This document shows positions 31,800 through 44,400 of a stretch of DNA of 64,000 nucleotides, in pieces (positions within the stretch are counted from its first letter, which is position 1; each line of letters opens with the position of its first letter). The position numbers and the translations under genes are program-made. This stretch comes from Candidatus Altimarinota bacterium (GTDB lineage: Bacteria > Patescibacteriota > Gracilibacteria > UM-FILTER-43-11). Under the pieces are notes generated by a model. The model was not told where the DNA came from, made no database searches, and saw only the letters and a program-made list of their open reading frames with translations. Where the stretch lies: contig JANQKP010000003.1 in NCBI GenBank assembly GCA_028281045.1, positions 62,001-126,000 of the forward strand, in the 5' to 3' direction.

Positions 31800-32357
31800 T
31801 TAACGAGAGATCCAGTAGATCACAAACGCTGTGGTGACAATGATCGCATTTCTAGTAATCATGCCATAGTCTCTTTTATAAGGCTGCGATTTTTTACTAT
31901 TTCTATACGTCCAACGTGTTACGTCGTAGAAGTAAGTACTTAGCGTAAGTAGTAATACGTAAAGCGGAATCGATTGGTCCATGTAGTACTTGGCTCCTGA
32001 TTCTGAGATCTTGGGCATCAGCTCTCCAAGGTACACATAACTCACAATAGAAATCGTGATTAGGTGAGCAATTTGATCCGTGGCATACGTCATAAATTGA
32101 TTCATTTTCCCTTTGCGATTCACTGAGATTTTAATCTGATCAATGATGTTATGCGTGATGAAAATACTAGCAATCCCAATCCACACTTCTGGAAGATGCA
32201 GGAATGGGAGAAGCAGCACGGCAGAGGCAACGAAATGCGTTGCGCTATGAAGAATCACCCCTACGAAATGCTTTTGTTTATACTCTACAAGACCTCTAGA
32301 TTGAAAAGGAAAGTCTGCTAGAAAATGAGCCAAAATTAAATATAGAACGGTGTTCAT
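31800..32357 (-). CDS. DUF3307 family membrane protein
   Basis: 185 residues with about five membrane helices. The N-terminal LYLILAHFLADFPFQSRGLV and the later FITHNIIDQIKI fit the DUF3307 pattern (conserved HF.aDF..Q and the acidic/His residues of an integral membrane protein). No biochemical role is established for the family. Two bases after the cyclic-nucleotide-binding gene, hence one operon; its stop abuts that of the cyclase gene. Confidence 0.7.
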   Translation of the reverse strand: MNTVLYLILAHFLADFPFQSRGLVEYKQKHFVGVILHSATHFVASAVLLLPFLHLPEVWIGIASIFITHNIIDQIKISVNRKGKMNQFMTYATDQIAHLITISIVSYVYLGELMPKISESGAKYYMDQSIPLYVLLLTLSTYFYDVTRWTYRNSKKSQPYKRDYGMITRNAIIVTTAFVIYWISR

Positions 32358-32359
32358 AA

Positions 32360-32749
32360 TTAGTGGTTTTTAGAGCGTTCAACCATTTCATAACTCACGG
32401 TTGAAGCAATGTTTTCATTGCTGGCCATGAGTTTGGCTAGGTCGTATTTATCAATCGTAAGCACCTCAGTTTCTGCAGTGGTTTTTACCATGGCATTACG
32501 GGGTTCGTCAGAAACTAAAGCCATTTCTCCAAAGAAATCATTGTCTTTAAGCTCAGCCAAAATAGCGTTGTCGTGAATCACTTCAACAGACCCGCGTTTA
32601 ATAACATACATTTTATCTCCAGCATCTCCTTCGTTAAAAACAACATGCCCTTCTGGGAAGTAATTCATTTGCACATGGTCCATAATAGAGCTTAGGTCTT
32701 CATCGCTGAGTTGAGCGAAGAAAGGAATGTTTTTTAGGATTTCGATCAT
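32360..32749 (-). CDS. Stand-alone cyclic-nucleotide-binding domain protein
   Basis: 129 residues: one CNB domain and nothing else. Seen: helix NIPFFAQLSDEDLSSIMDHV, FPEGHVVFNEGDAGDKMYVI, and the phosphate-binding cassette FFGEMALVSDEPRNAMV with the Glu and Arg that hold the cyclic phosphate. It lacks the helix-turn-helix of CRP, so it probably signals by protein contact, perhaps with its operon partner DUF3307. The convergent neighbour is an adenylate cyclase, suggesting a cAMP producer-receiver pair; this is inference from position and residues. Confidence 0.85.
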   Translation of the reverse strand: MIEILKNIPFFAQLSDEDLSSIMDHVQMNYFPEGHVVFNEGDAGDKMYVIKRGSVEVIHDNAILAELKDNDFFGEMALVSDEPRNAMVKTTAETEVLTIDKYDLAKLMASNENIASTVSYEMVERSKNH

Positions 32750-32822
32750 TTCTCTTTTTTATTGCTTATTAAGGGTATCACAGCCTTGCCTTTTAGACAA
32801 ATTCGTGCTACGCTTTAAAAAC

Positions 32823-32838
32823 TGGCTTATTTAAGCGC
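32823..32838. repeat. Palindrome variant TGGCTTATTTAAGCGC
   Basis: Half-conserved copy of the dispersed palindrome, here in the divergent promoter gap between the CNB gene and uvrA rather than after a stop codon. It overlaps a second short repeat, GCGC-AAAAA-GCGC. Confidence 0.45.
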
Positions 32839-32867
32839 AAAAAGCGCATTTTAACCCCATTTCTAAC

Positions 32868-35762
32868 GTGAAAAAAATCGTTGTAAAAGGAGCTAAAGTT
32901 CATAACCTTAAGAACGTTGATGTTGAAATCCCACGCGATAAACTCGTGGTATTTACTGGGCTTTCAGGTTCTGGAAAATCATCGCTTGCTTTCGATACGA
33001 TTTACGCCGAGGGGCAACGCCGCTACGTTGAATCACTTTCAACGTACGCGCGTCAGTTCTTGCAACTGATGGAAAAGCCAGACGTAGAATCGATCGAAGG
33101 ACTTTCTCCTGCGATCTCTATTGATCAAAAAACAGCGAGTCGAAATCCACGTTCTACCGTGGGAACGGTAACTGAAATTTACGATTATCTTCGCCTTCTA
33201 TTTGCGAAGATTGGAATTCCACATGACCCTAAAACGGGGAAGCCGATTTCGAAGCAAAGCGCTTCTGAAATCATTGAAAAGGTGGCCCAAATGGAAAAAG
33301 GAAAACGCATTATGATTCTGGCTCCTATTATTAATGATAAAAAAGGAGAGCATAAGAAAGTGATCGAAGACATTCAAAAAGATGGCTTCGTTCGTATGCG
33401 TATTGATGGAACCGTTTACTCTATTAATGAAGAGATTTCACTAGATCCAAACAAGAAGCATTCGATTGATATTGTGGTGGATCGTATCGTGATTGATAAC
33501 CTAGAACCAAAGAAAACGAAGCTTAAATCTGGAGAAGAAATTGAAGAACAAAGTGAAGACCGTGCGCGTCTTGCAGACTCGATTGAAATCGCTCTAAAAC
33601 ACGGTGAAGGTCGCATGATTATTGTGGATGCAGATGATAATACCGAGGAGCAATTCTCAGAAAACTACGCCACGGAAGATAGCGAGTTTACGCTTCCTGA
33701 AATTCACCCAAGAATATTCTCTTTCAATAGTCCACATGGAGCTTGTAGCTCATGTCATGGACTAGGGATTATTCAAAAGATCAACGAAGCGCTTGTGATG
33801 CCAAATCCAAGGCTAACGATCGCTGAAGGAGCGATCATGCCTTGGTCTACCTCAAGCATGCGCCTGAACTGGTACAACAATCTTCTGAAAGAAGTGGGTA
33901 AAAAGTATAAATTCGATATCAATACTCCCGTAGGAGAGCTTACGGATAAACAACGTGAGATCATTATGTACGGAACCGGAGCGGAGAAATTTAAAGCCGC
34001 TTACGAAGGGCAAAATAGCTCTTACGAAACGGAAACAAAGTATGAAGGAGTGATTCCAAACTTAGAGCGTCGTTACAAAGAATCTGAATCAGATTACGTA
34101 CGTAAAAATATCGAAAGATTCATGGAAGACATCACCTGTTCGGTTTGTGATGGAAAACGTCTTCGCCCTGAAATTCTAGCGATTACGGTGAATAAACATT
34201 CGATTATCGATATCACTGAAATGGCGATCACCGATGCCATGGAGCTCTTTGAAACGCTTGCCGATAGAAGTTCTAAAGCGGTCCTTTCTGAAAATGAATA
34301 TACGATTGCTCGCATGATCATCCAAGAGATTGGAGGACGTCTTAAATTCCTAGAAAATGTGGGGCTTTCTTACCTAACTCTAGATCGTAGTGCCAACACA
34401 TTATCTGGTGGAGAAGCACAACGTATTCGCCTGGCGACTCAAATTGGTTCAGCCCTTCAAGGGGTACTTTATGTACTAGATGAACCAAGTATTGGTCTGC
34501 ATCAGCGCGACAACGAACGTCTGATTAAAACCATTGAAAACCTTAGAGACCTTGGAAACACCGTGCTTGTGGTTGAACATGATGAAGACACCATTCGTAT
34601 TGCAGATCACGTGCTAGATATTGGACCTGGTGCAGGTAAGCACGGTGGTGAAATTGTTTCTCAAGGAACCGCAGAAGAGATCATGAAAGATAAAAACTCT
34701 ACTACAGGTCAGTATCTTTCTGGAAAACGTAAAATTGAAATCCCTAAAGAACGTAGAAAAGGCTCTGGAAATCACATCGAAATTATTGGAGCTACTGAGC
34801 ATAACCTGAAAGAAGTCGACGTTAAGATTCCTCTGAATATGTTCGTGGGGGTGACTGGTGTTTCTGGCTCTGGTAAGTCATCTCTAATTAACTACATTCT
34901 TTGTCCTGTACTAAATACCAAGCTCAATCGTGCGAAGCAGCGTATTGGAGCGCATAAAGAAGTAAAAGGGGTAGAACACCTAGATAAGATCATTCAAATC
35001 GATCAATCTCCTATTGGTAGAACTCCACGTTCTAATCCGGCCACATACACGGGGGTATTCACTGAAATCCGTAAGATTTTTGCTGGATCAAGTGAGTCAC
35101 GCCTACGTGGATACAAAGAAGGTCGCTTTAGCTTTAATGTAAAAGGAGGTCGTTGTGAAGCCTGTAAAGGAGATGGAATTGTGAAGATTGAAATGCATTT
35201 CCTTCCAGACGTATATGTACCTTGTGAAGTATGTAAAGGAAGACGTTATAACAAAGAAACACTGGAAATCACCTGGCACGGTAAAAATGTCGCTGACATT
35301 CTTGAAATGACCGTAGAAGAAGCGCTAGATTTCTTTGAAGCGATTCCAGAAATTAAAGTGAAGATGCAAACCCTATTTGATGTAGGACTTGGATACATTC
35401 ACCTGGGTCAAAGTGCAACAACGCTCTCTGGAGGTGAAGCGCAACGTGTAAAACTAGCCACAGAGCTAGCAAAACGCTCTACTGGAAATACGATTTACGT
35501 TTTAGATGAACCAACTACTGGTCTTCATTTCCAAGACGTAGAGAAGCTTCTTGCTGTACTACAAAAACTCGTAGACAAAGGAAACACGGTACTCACTATT
35601 GAGCATAATCTAGACGTGGTTAAAAGCGTGGACTATATCATCGATATTGGTCCAGAGGGTGGAGACGAAGGTGGAACCGTTATTGCCACAGGAACCCCAG
35701 AAGAAGTGGCCAAAGTAAAAGGAAGCTACACCGGACAATTCCTAGCGAAGATGCTTAAATAG
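32868..35762 (+). CDS. uvrA: Excinuclease ABC subunit A
   Basis: 964 residues; the damage-recognising ATPase of nucleotide excision repair, working with UvrB and UvrC. Two ABC ATPase modules: Walker [21 protein letters not shown] near the N-terminus and [14 protein letters not shown] at about residue 660. Two LSGGEAQR(I/V) signatures are present. Zinc-binding Cys pairs include [27 protein letters not shown] and [10 protein letters not shown]. Complete and slightly longer than the usual 940. Start is GTG at 32868. No LexA-type box was recognised upstream. The last eight bases overlap the convergent Tat protease gene. Confidence 0.97.
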   Translation: MKKIVVKGAKVHNLKNVDVEIPRDKLVVFTGLSGSGKSSLAFDTIYAEGQRRYVESLSTYARQFLQLMEKPDVESIEGLSPAISIDQKTASRNPRSTVGTVTEIYDYLRLLFAKIGIPHDPKTGKPISKQSASEIIEKVAQMEKGKRIMILAPIINDKKGEHKKVIEDIQKDGFVRMRIDGTVYSINEEISLDPNKKHSIDIVVDRIVIDNLEPKKTKLKSGEEIEEQSEDRARLADSIEIALKHGEGRMIIVDADDNTEEQFSENYATEDSEFTLPEIHPRIFSFNSPHGACSSCHGLGIIQKINEALVMPNPRLTIAEGAIMPWSTSSMRLNWYNNLLKEVGKKYKFDINTPVGELTDKQREIIMYGTGAEKFKAAYEGQNSSYETETKYEGVIPNLERRYKESESDYVRKNIERFMEDITCSVCDGKRLRPEILAITVNKHSIIDITEMAITDAMELFETLADRSSKAVLSENEYTIARMIIQEIGGRLKFLENVGLSYLTLDRSANTLSGGEAQRIRLATQIGSALQGVLYVLDEPSIGLHQRDNERLIKTIENLRDLGNTVLVVEHDEDTIRIADHVLDIGPGAGKHGGEIVSQGTAEEIMKDKNSTTGQYLSGKRKIEIPKERRKGSGNHIEIIGATEHNLKEVDVKIPLNMFVGVTGVSGSGKSSLINYILCPVLNTKLNRAKQRIGAHKEVKGVEHLDKIIQIDQSPIGRTPRSNPATYTGVFTEIRKIFAGSSESRLRGYKEGRFSFNVKGGRCEACKGDGIVKIEMHFLPDVYVPCEVCKGRRYNKETLEITWHGKNVADILEMTVEEALDFFEAIPEIKVKMQTLFDVGLGYIHLGQSATTLSGGEAQRVKLATELAKRSTGNTIYVLDEPTTGLHFQDVEKLLAVLQKLVDKGNTVLTIEHNLDVVKSVDYIIDIGPEGGDEGGTVIATGTPEEVAKVKGSYTGQFLAKMLK

Positions 35763-36765
35763 TCCAGTAGGCCTCATTCACTTTTCCTAGTGCCAGGTCT
35801 TTCCAATACTGCTCATTCATTCTTCCATTACTTGCAATGAAGAAATACTCTTTAGCTTTTTTCATTTTTGCCTCGAGAATTGGGTCATTAGGGCTTTCAC
35901 TTAACATGGAAGGCAAGTTAATTAGTCCTTCCATCACTGTTGCCTGATCCTCGTTAACGTTCTTTCTTCCATATTTTTGAGCAAATCCCTCTGGAAATCT
36001 TGGATCATCTCCAAAGAATCTTGCTCGATAATAATTCAATAAGTCCAAAAAGGTGAAGTCTTTCATATGATAATCCTCTACCCCGTTTGGATTGAGCGCA
36101 ATCCACTCACTGTCGTTAATTTTTTCTCCTTGTCTCGAGTTAAATTTGTTGCTTCTTTCCCATCCAACAAGCTCATCTATAAGGTGAGCAACTTCATGAT
36201 GCACTACTTCTTCATCAACATCCGCAGCTATATTAATTTCAGATTGAATTCTTTCATTGCCATCCATATCTAACTCTATAAAGGCAGCAGCGTTGCCATC
36301 AAGATAAAGTCCTGCCCCTGGCAGGCCCTGACCCTTAACAAAGCGCCCAACTCTAAAGTAAATATTTAGTCTTTGTATAAGCTCTGGCGGATATAGGGCA
36401 AAAACTTTTTTAAGATTGTCTAAAAGCTGCACTTTGGCCTCCAAACTAGTGCTATTCATATATGGACGATCAAGTCTGAATTCTTGGTCTTTTTTCCATC
36501 CAAGGGAGATACCATATCGTTCCTCAAGAGCAGTAGCTTTAGCAGTGACTTCTGCCCCATATTCATCTTCACGATATAGGATATCTGCGGCAGTGCCCAA
36601 AAGACTCACAGGGCTAATCATTTCAATCCCTGCAGCACCTGCTACGCCAACAGCGCCTCCACCAACAAAAAGTCCTTTCAGAAAGGCACGACGACTTGAA
36701 ACACCTTGCTCTGGTGTTTCTTGGTTTTGCTCTGGAGCCTGACGATTTCTTCTTAGTAATTTCAT
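35755..36765 (-). CDS. Tat-exported putative zinc metalloprotease
   Basis: 336 residues. The N-terminus carries a twin-arginine motif, [13 protein letters not shown] at about residues 27-39, followed by a weakly hydrophobic helix typical of Tat signals, so the folded protein should be exported. At about residue 190 [13 protein letters not shown] contains HExxH, the zinc-binding and catalytic motif of gluzincin/metzincin-type proteases; a third ligand is not certain. No named family recognised. The promoter carries the ACAATAT-N7-ATATTGT repeat also found before the membrane-anchored protein at 7368, implying shared control. Substrates unknown. Confidence 0.7.
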   Translation of the reverse strand: MKLLRRNRQAPEQNQETPEQGVSSRRAFLKGLFVGGGAVGVAGAAGIEMISPVSLLGTAADILYREDEYGAEVTAKATALEERYGISLGWKKDQEFRLDRPYMNSTSLEAKVQLLDNLKKVFALYPPELIQRLNIYFRVGRFVKGQGLPGAGLYLDGNAAAFIELDMDGNERIQSEINIAADVDEEVVHHEVAHLIDELVGWERSNKFNSRQGEKINDSEWIALNPNGVEDYHMKDFTFLDLLNYYRARFFGDDPRFPEGFAQKYGRKNVNEDQATVMEGLINLPSMLSESPNDPILEAKMKKAKEYFFIASNGRMNEQYWKDLALGKVNEAYWTI

Positions 36766-36782
36766 AAAGAAAAAGAGTTAAT

Positions 36783-36811
36783 ATTTTACAATATTTTATA
36801 TATATTGTCAA
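36783..36811 (-). promoter_or_regulatory. Promoter with ACAATAT-N7-ATATTGT operator-like repeat
   Basis: TTGACA (36806-36811), 17-base spacer, TAAAAT (36783-36788); the perfect inverted repeat spans 36788-36808. Layout matches 7321-7349 base for base in 14 of 17 spacer positions. Confidence 0.75.
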
Positions 36812-36839
36812 TATTAACTCCTAGCGTATTAATACTAAT

Positions 36840-38411
36840 TTAACTGGTGCGTTTCACAACGACTAGAGTAATATCGTCTGCTTGTGGGTAAGATCCCATA
36901 AAGTCACGTACATCTTTTACGATGTTATCGTGAATTTCTTGAGCAGATTTCCCATTACTATGGGTCTTAATGATCTCCTTGAATTTATCCATTCCAAGGT
37001 TTTCTTTATCGTTTTTCCACGCTTCAGGAATCCCATCGGTGTACATCACAAGTACATCGTCTTTTTCTACGGCAATGGCGTCGGTTTTAACCAGTGGGGT
37101 TAGGTCGTCGACCATTCCAAGGGCCATACCTCCGGTAGAAAGTTCTGCCACCTCTGTTTTCTTCGCAGAGAAATGCAGAATAGGGTCATGTCCAGCTTGG
37201 GTGAATGAAAGCTCTGCTTTCTTTTCGTTCCATCTGGCCATCACAAGTGTCATGAACACGTTAGGGCGTGTCTTTTGCTTGATGATTTTATTCAGATTAA
37301 CCACAAGGTCATCGGTAGAATCATAATGATCTAGAATCGCTGGCACTAGGGCATTATTAATCGCAGATACAAGTCCTGCAGGTACCCCATGCCCAGTTAC
37401 ATCTCCTACGTAGAAAATAAGGTCTTCATTTTTAATGAGGAAATCGTAAGCATCCCCCCCTACTTCTGTCGCAGGTACAAGGCTGGCAGCAATATCTAGA
37501 TTAGAAATCTTAGGTAGCTCTTTGGGAAGTAGTTCCTGTTGGATCTCTCCAGCCAGCTCAAGTTCACGAGTAAGTTTCTCTTTCTCTACGAGCTCCTCCG
37601 TACTCTTTTCTAGGTCTGCGGCCATCTGGTTAAAGGTATTGGCCAGTTGCCCTACTTCAGATTTAGACGTTACTTCAATTCTTGTTTTAAGGTCTCCATC
37701 ACCAATTTTATCGGCCCCTTCTTTAAGTTTTTGAATAGGCTTGGTGATTCTATGGGCCACAACACCACCAATGAAAATGGCAATAATAATACCCAGCGCG
37801 GCAATTAAAAGAATATTGCGCGTGGTAGCAATAATACGAGCCAGAAGGGCGTCATAACTTACATCGTACTTAATAGAATAGGCACGAAGGGCGTTATTTG
37901 GATCTTTAAACGGGAAGACAATATTTTCAATCTGATCCGCAGAAGTTACAGGCTCTACGTCTTTCCCATTAAAGTTCGTGAAACGAACTCCTTCATCGCT
38001 CTTTTCTAAATAGGCTACACGACCAGATTTTTTAACAAGCACTGAAGGGAAAGTGGCCTGAATACGCTCTAATTCTTCATCTGAAAGACCATCGAAAGCG
38101 TCTTCATCTGATTCATACAGCATTTCACCACTGTAATTATAAATCCCAAGGCCATCAATGTCTTCATTTAGGTTGTATACTTCAGCCAGTTCACGGTTGA
38201 AATTGGCAAAAGCATTTTGCTCATAATTCAGTTCGTAGTTGCTCACCACACGTTCATGGGTCAGCTCTGCGAAAGAAACAGCTTTTTGGAAAATATCGAA
38301 GTTAATTTCTTTACGCTTCTGATCCAAAATGAAGTACGCGTTAGCGCTCAGAATCACTAGGATAATGACCGAGGTCGCTGCAATGATTTGGGATTTAACT
38401 GATCTAAACAT
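36840..38411 (-). CDS. RsbU-type membrane PP2C (SpoIIE) phosphatase with HAMP domain
   Basis: 523 residues. First membrane helix at about 8-28, extracellular sensor region to about 195, and a second helix (NILLIAALGIIIAIFIGGVV) to about 218. HAMP domain with its linker follows (RITKPIQKLKEGADKIGDGD). Next comes a short coiled coil (VEKEKLTRELELAGEIQQEL), then a SpoIIE/PP2C phosphatase domain with VGGDAYDFL, YVGDVTGHGVPAGLVSA, YTDGIPEAW and QADDITLVVV, whose Asp residues bind the metals. Such proteins dephosphorylate anti-sigma-factor antagonists in partner switching, but no STAS or HPK-type partner is in the window. Confidence 0.88.
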   Translation of the reverse strand: MFRSVKSQIIAATSVIILVILSANAYFILDQKRKEINFDIFQKAVSFAELTHERVVSNYELNYEQNAFANFNRELAEVYNLNEDIDGLGIYNYSGEMLYESDEDAFDGLSDEELERIQATFPSVLVKKSGRVAYLEKSDEGVRFTNFNGKDVEPVTSADQIENIVFPFKDPNNALRAYSIKYDVSYDALLARIIATTRNILLIAALGIIIAIFIGGVVAHRITKPIQKLKEGADKIGDGDLKTRIEVTSKSEVGQLANTFNQMAADLEKSTEELVEKEKLTRELELAGEIQQELLPKELPKISNLDIAASLVPATEVGGDAYDFLIKNEDLIFYVGDVTGHGVPAGLVSAINNALVPAILDHYDSTDDLVVNLNKIIKQKTRPNVFMTLVMARWNEKKAELSFTQAGHDPILHFSAKKTEVAELSTGGMALGMVDDLTPLVKTDAIAVEKDDVLVMYTDGIPEAWKNDKENLGMDKFKEIIKTHSNGKSAQEIHDNIVKDVRDFMGSYPQADDITLVVVKRTS

Positions 38412-38434
38412 TTTGTTTTGTTTTTTATCTAATT

Positions 38435-38463
38435 ATTATAGCATTTTTTAAGCCTTTTTTCCA
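38435..38463 (-). promoter_or_regulatory. Promoter of the SpoIIE-type phosphatase gene
   Basis: TGGAAA (38458-38463), 17-base spacer, extended -10 TGC-TATAAT (38435-38440). The -35 lies in the loop of a small hairpin AAGCC...GGCTT, as in the other composite promoters. Confidence 0.65.
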
Positions 38464-38469
38464 GGCTTT

Positions 38470-38485
38470 TGGCTTATTTAAGCCA
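38470..38485. repeat. Dispersed palindrome TGGCTTATTTAAGCCA, copy 3
   Basis: Exact copy beginning one base after the stop codon of the 2044-residue gene and seven bases upstream of the -35 at 38458. Confidence 0.7.
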
Positions 38486-38486
38486 A

Positions 38487-41400
38487 TTATGGTTTGTGAT
38501 AAATTCCGATACGATTCGTTCCCACAGGTTGAGATGTATGTCCCATTTGGAAACCTTTACCTACTTTGTTGTACACACGGGTGTCATCGGCCATACCGGT
38601 GTCTAAGTTCACGGCCTTAATTGGCACTTTTCCATCCAAGACAAGGTCTTCGATTTTCAGTGAGGCTTCACGATCGCTCATATCGATACGACTATCGTAA
38701 ATTCCATAGCTACCGTCAGAAAATTCAAGGAGTAGACGTTTGTGAGCACGTCCACCTTCGGCTTTTACTTGGCTTTCTCCCCCTTCAACATAAAGGGATT
38801 CAATGAATCCACTTAGATTCGAAAACTCCGCCATTTTCCAAAATAGTTCCTGATCAAGATATGTTTCTTGGCTGGCATAATTCAGTGGCTTACCAGATTT
38901 CCAATCCGAGAAGGCCTCATTTAGTAGGGTAACTTTTCTGTATCTTTGAACAAGCTTAGGATCACTTGTCTTAATAGCATCAAGGGCCTCTTTGGAAAGC
39001 TCCTCAACATCAGCAAGTTTCATAAGCTCTGCTTCTAGATCTACCATTTCTTTAAGAAGTGATCTTTCAAAACGAGCTAAGTTCATCACTTTGTTCATAT
39101 CAGAATAAAGGATTTCATTTTTATTGATAATCGCCATTTGCCCACTCTCAGTGTTAAAAACTACAAGCCCATCTCTCTGACCTTCCATCGTGGTTTTCTT
39201 ATTCTTAGGCTCACCATCTTCGAAGATCATAGAAATAGGCATACCAGCACCATGCACCATGGCTCCTACGGTATCCATCATTAGGTTATTTCCATGTTTC
39301 TTTTGTAATAGCTCTGTTAAATTCCCTTTATTTCCTTCGGTGGTTGCTCCAACTTGTACTTCAAAATCAAAGGCTCCACCTTTACTTGGATCTACCATGA
39401 GAACCACGGCCTCAATTCTGTTCTTGCGAGATATGGTGTAAAGCTTAGCACTTGGGTGCATTTGATCGTTTTCAATATCTTGATTAATAGAAAGCTGCTC
39501 CTCTCTTCCCGAATAATCTCTGAGCTTCATTCCTTCAATAGCGCTATACGGTATATCATAGTTCACTTCACGACTATCTAATCCAAGCTTAAGTTTTGCC
39601 TTACGAGCTACATAAGCAGGATCTGTCCAAACTCTTGTTAATCCTTTCTTGATCCAAGCCTGAAGATTGTCGGCAGATTCAATGTGTTCAATCCCCATTT
39701 TGCTCAGAATAAAGCGCACCTCTTTTTGCTCTTTTTTCCAAGCAAATTTAGCGCTTAAGAAGTCTTTATTTGTTTCCAGGCTTCTGAGTACAAAGTTAGC
39801 CACTTGATCCCTAATTAACCCCATCTGAGACTCCAACCCTTCTGCTTTAAATCCTCTAAATAGAGTGACTCTTCTTTGGAAATCCTCATTGGATCTAATA
39901 CGACCAGAAATATTCGAACTGTCTTGCCCTTCAAGAGCCCAATTTCTTAGGAAGCGAAGATTTTTTCTGGCGATTTCTTGCTGTCTTTCTTGTTCAGAAA
40001 GTTGTCTTGCTAGTTTTTCCTCTTCAACCTTTTTGGCCTCAGCCTTTTGCCTTTCTACCTCAGCTCTAAGCTCCTCTTCTCTACGACGAATGTCCTCCTT
40101 CATTACAAGTTGTACGAGCTCGATTTCTTTGAGGGTGTCTTCATCAAAGAGTTCCCAAGTAGCAATTCCCTTAACTGGGTTTTCTAACACAAAAGCCTTA
40201 ACTTTATTTTTCATCACAGCGGCCGCGTGTCTGTAAATATCCATTACAAAGCGATCATCTAAACCACTGCTAATACCTTGCTCCTCTGGATTAGCCCAGT
40301 TTTTAGCAAAGTTCACTTTACGCTGTAGGTTGGCGCTTGTGATTGGGTCCTCAACGAATTCTTTAGCCTTATATTCAACAATCTGATTCGCTTTCTCTAC
40401 ACTGATTTCTAGAAGTTTTTTACGAACCCCTTCTGTTACAGAAAGGTTGTCGATATCTAGTGGGAAGGACTCAATAACAGCTTCCCAGATTTCAATAGGA
40501 GCTTCTATCACCTCAAGAAGACCAAAGACCTCCACACTCATCTTCTCCTTCATAACCTTCGTAAAGTCCACATCCTTAAGGACATCGCCTATCTTATCCT
40601 CTTCACCAAGCATGGTGTACCCCTGAACGATGTAGAAATAATTACTGAGCTTCACTTTTGGTGTTTTTCTTTCCATGGCTAGGAAATTAGCCACATCTTC
40701 ACTTGTAAGCTTAAGGGCATCTACAATCTTCTGAGTTTCTGACTGCATGTACTTGATCATTGGTCTTGCTACTAGCACTTTTATCTCAACGTTTTCATTT
40801 TGGTAATGCTTAAGAATAGGTTCTACATCAAAGCCTGCTCCAAAGCGTTGAAGCTCATCATTCCCTAGTAAGTAAAGTACTTCAAAGGTGGTTTTAAGTA
40901 AGGCTATGTCTGTTTCGCCATCTGCATAAAAGGCGTTGAGCTTGTCGACAATGTCTTTGTTTTCCCCCTCTTGGAAGTCATGAATCATTTGCATGTATTC
41001 AAGCATATGCATATCCAAGAACTTCGAAGCTTCAAATGACTGCTCTAGTAATTTGGAGATATTAATCCCTCTCATGCTATCGGTCACTTTTTTATACGTA
41101 CTTAGAACCAGGCTAACGTTGGCTTCATCTGAGAAATCTATAAGATCGTTCTGCTTGAATAGGTCATAGGCATGGTCTATAAAACCTACAGCAGCTTTCT
41201 TATTGGTCTTAATAAGAGTTAAATAATCCTGAAGTGTCTCTGGATTTTCTATGGCAAATACCTTCTCTTTGTCCAGAGCAACAAGGTTCATAAATCCATC
41301 TCCATCGCCAAAGGCTTTCGAGATTTGAAGCATCTTCTCTCTAAAGTCTGGGCGCTCCAACATAGGCTGGAGGTAGTTTTGAAAATTCCAAAAAACTGAT

Positions 41401-44400
41401 CCATCATAATCTTCACCCAACATGTCTGCTACGTCGGTGTAGTACCCTTCTAATGCTGAAACACCTCGGGCCAGATAAAATTCATCAAAGGCAGCTGTCC
41501 ATGAGTCTTGATCGCCTCTTTCTATGCCCGCATCTAAAAGCCGCCCACTATGCCGACCGGTAGCCTTAACCAGCTTTTGATAATCAGCAATGTATTTTTG
41601 TAGGCCCTCAAAACCTTTTTCTTTGAATGCCTGCTGCACTTCATCGTAGAAGAAGAAAGTTTCAAGGAAAGTCGTTGTATCTTTCCCCAGATGTTTAACT
41701 AATTTCATAAATTCCTGACGGCTACCGCCTTCTTCAAAATGCTCTAAAAAGCTAAAATCTTTATATTTACCTGGTTCAATAGAAAATACATTTCTTGAAA
41801 CAAGCAAGGCAATGGAGCTCATAGTTTGCACCCCTAGATGACCTGACATCTCAATAATATCCTGCCTTATTTTTTTGTCTTTTAAATGATCTTTGAACTC
41901 CTTTCTTTTCATTAAGGCAGCATACCCTCTGTCATAGTAACCACTTGGGAGACCCATGATATCTAGGGCGCTTTCGCCTGCATTTTCTAGCATCTGAATG
42001 AGGTCTTTTCTGATTTTAGCCTTACTTAGTACATCCTCGTGATTAATCCAAAAATCAGAGGCTGTAGAAGGTTCTAAGCCATTAGTATTAGACCCAATAA
42101 GCTTATGCAACCTCACAGCATCTGACACAAAATCTGGATCATCAAGATTTTTAAGCACATACTTCGGCATACTCGTTAAGATGCGTGGTTGCATATTGAT
42201 CTTGTCTGAAACATCAGCAACAGGGGCAATGATTTTTGGTATTGCTGGCAAGGTGTCTGGATCTGTAACGTATTTATAAGCACTGCCACCCTCTTTAAAT
42301 GATTCAATAACCAGCTTCCAACCTTTGCCTCCAGAGGCCTTACTTAGAGCCACAATATGTGGCCTCATTTCATCTTTATGGAAAAACTTTTTAAATCTGT
42401 CATAGAAATTCATAAGTCCCCAAACATTTTCTGTAGATTTCAGAAGAGCTAGTAGATCTGCGTTAAGCCTTTCGTCTAGCAAGTCCTCTCTGAAATTTGG
42501 ATAAGTTTCTTCTAGGAATTTAGGGAAATTGTCCTTCCGATCTTTGGCACAAACTAGTAGAGCTGGACCAAGCTTAGGATTATGTAAGTCTTCTCTAAAC
42601 TTTTTGTAATCGTTTCTGAAAAACTCTAACGAGTGAGGACCCAGTGCATGGATAATATTAACAATCATCTCCTGAGTTTCAGGATTTAAAAAATCATCCT
42701 TAATCTCATCCATATATTGGGTAAATAGACCCTTATCGCTTTCAGCAAGGTGTTTTAGGGCGGGATATTTCTCTAAATTTAGCATGCCTGTAAGCCCTGC
42801 AATATCAAGTTGAGGATTTTCTCTGTAAGCTTTATATTCCCTCTTGCTATCCAGCGCCCAGTACATATGTGACATGCTATTTAGAAGATCTTTTACGGGT
42901 TCAAAACTTTTAAATTGCTTTCCATACTCAAAGAGCGGAAGCATAGCAAACAGATCCTCTTCAGATCTAAAGTTGGTCATCGCTATAAACTCATAAATAG
43001 GTGTTGCTCCTTCTTCTGGAACAAGGGCGCTCATGATCGAGTAAACATTCTCTCCTTCAAGTTCTAGAAGCGGTTTAAATCGAACAAGGTCATCTGCATT
43101 CTTAATTAATCCATAGTTTACAAAATTTTCTATTCTTGAATGATCCAAATTTAATACTTCGCTAAGCCCTTCGGCTTTTTCTGGGCCTGTAATTATTTTT
43201 TCTTCTATCAATCTCTCAAATAAAGTCACGTTTTCTGCGCGCTTGATTCCCCCAATCATAGGAGCCCATTTTATAAGCTCCTCAGGGGTTTCTGCTACTT
43301 TCATATACATTAAAAATGAAATAGCTTCGTATCCTCCTATTTCCTTTACATGCTCTACAACCTTAAGCCAATCACCCCACGTTTCATCGGTGGGTCTTTT
43401 GGCTTCAATTTCATCATCGAATAAATATCGAATGAACCTATAGCCTGCTTCGCCATGAAGACTTTCATAAAGGGTGATGAAGTCATCAATCTCTTCAGTT
43501 TTTTTGATATGCCCCTCGTTTATGAGAAGTTTGACAATAAGACCCTGCCCTTCATTTTGAATGATTTGAAGAACATCAAGCCATTTTTTTACAGGCTCAG
43601 TGTCCCTAAGTCTAAGCTTCCTCATCGCAGCCAAAAGAGCAGTCCCCTGACCATCGTTTTGGATACTAGTTAATATCTCAGCCCAAGTATCTACGTTCGA
43701 AAGGGAAATAAATTCATAGTTATTAATGATTTCAGAAGCGTAAGTAGACTTTGCGTTTACAACAATGGGCTTGATTCGAATGAGCTGATCTACCGATCTT
43801 ACAAAGCCAGACTGAATAAGTGAAACTGCAACTTGGTGCACCCTCCAATCATCAGCCATTTCTTTATAAATATCCATCATTTTCAGAAGCTCCTTTGGGT
43901 CTTTTGTAAGCTTAGTTAGGTCGTTCATGGTCCACATGAACATTCTCTCGGTATGCATGTTGTTCATAACCTCTGCCCAATCACTTGCTGATTCTGCTGT
44001 TTCATGAATAAACCCATCTCTATAAAGATAAAAGAAACCTTGAGCATATTCGAAAGAGTTCAAGCTCCCCAGGGCTTCATGGAATACCTCGGGAATATTT
44101 CCATTAAAAAAATAATTTTTATTGTTATGGGCGTGAACTTTCTTTAAAAATTCAATTCTGTTTTTTGGATTGTGGAGAAAGATATAAAGCGATTCTGTTT
44201 CTGGGTCGGACCAACTGGCTTTTTTAATACTATCTACAATTTGTCTTTCAATTTTTTCGGAAAGGGCAAAGTCTAAAACTCCCCCCTCTAGCTTCCAATC
44301 GCTAATTCTTCTCACAAGGTCTTTAACAACAGCCTCAGAAAGTGGTGCTTTGTTATCTATAGCTAGCTTCTTAGTAAGCCACTTAAACTCTTTTAGGTGT

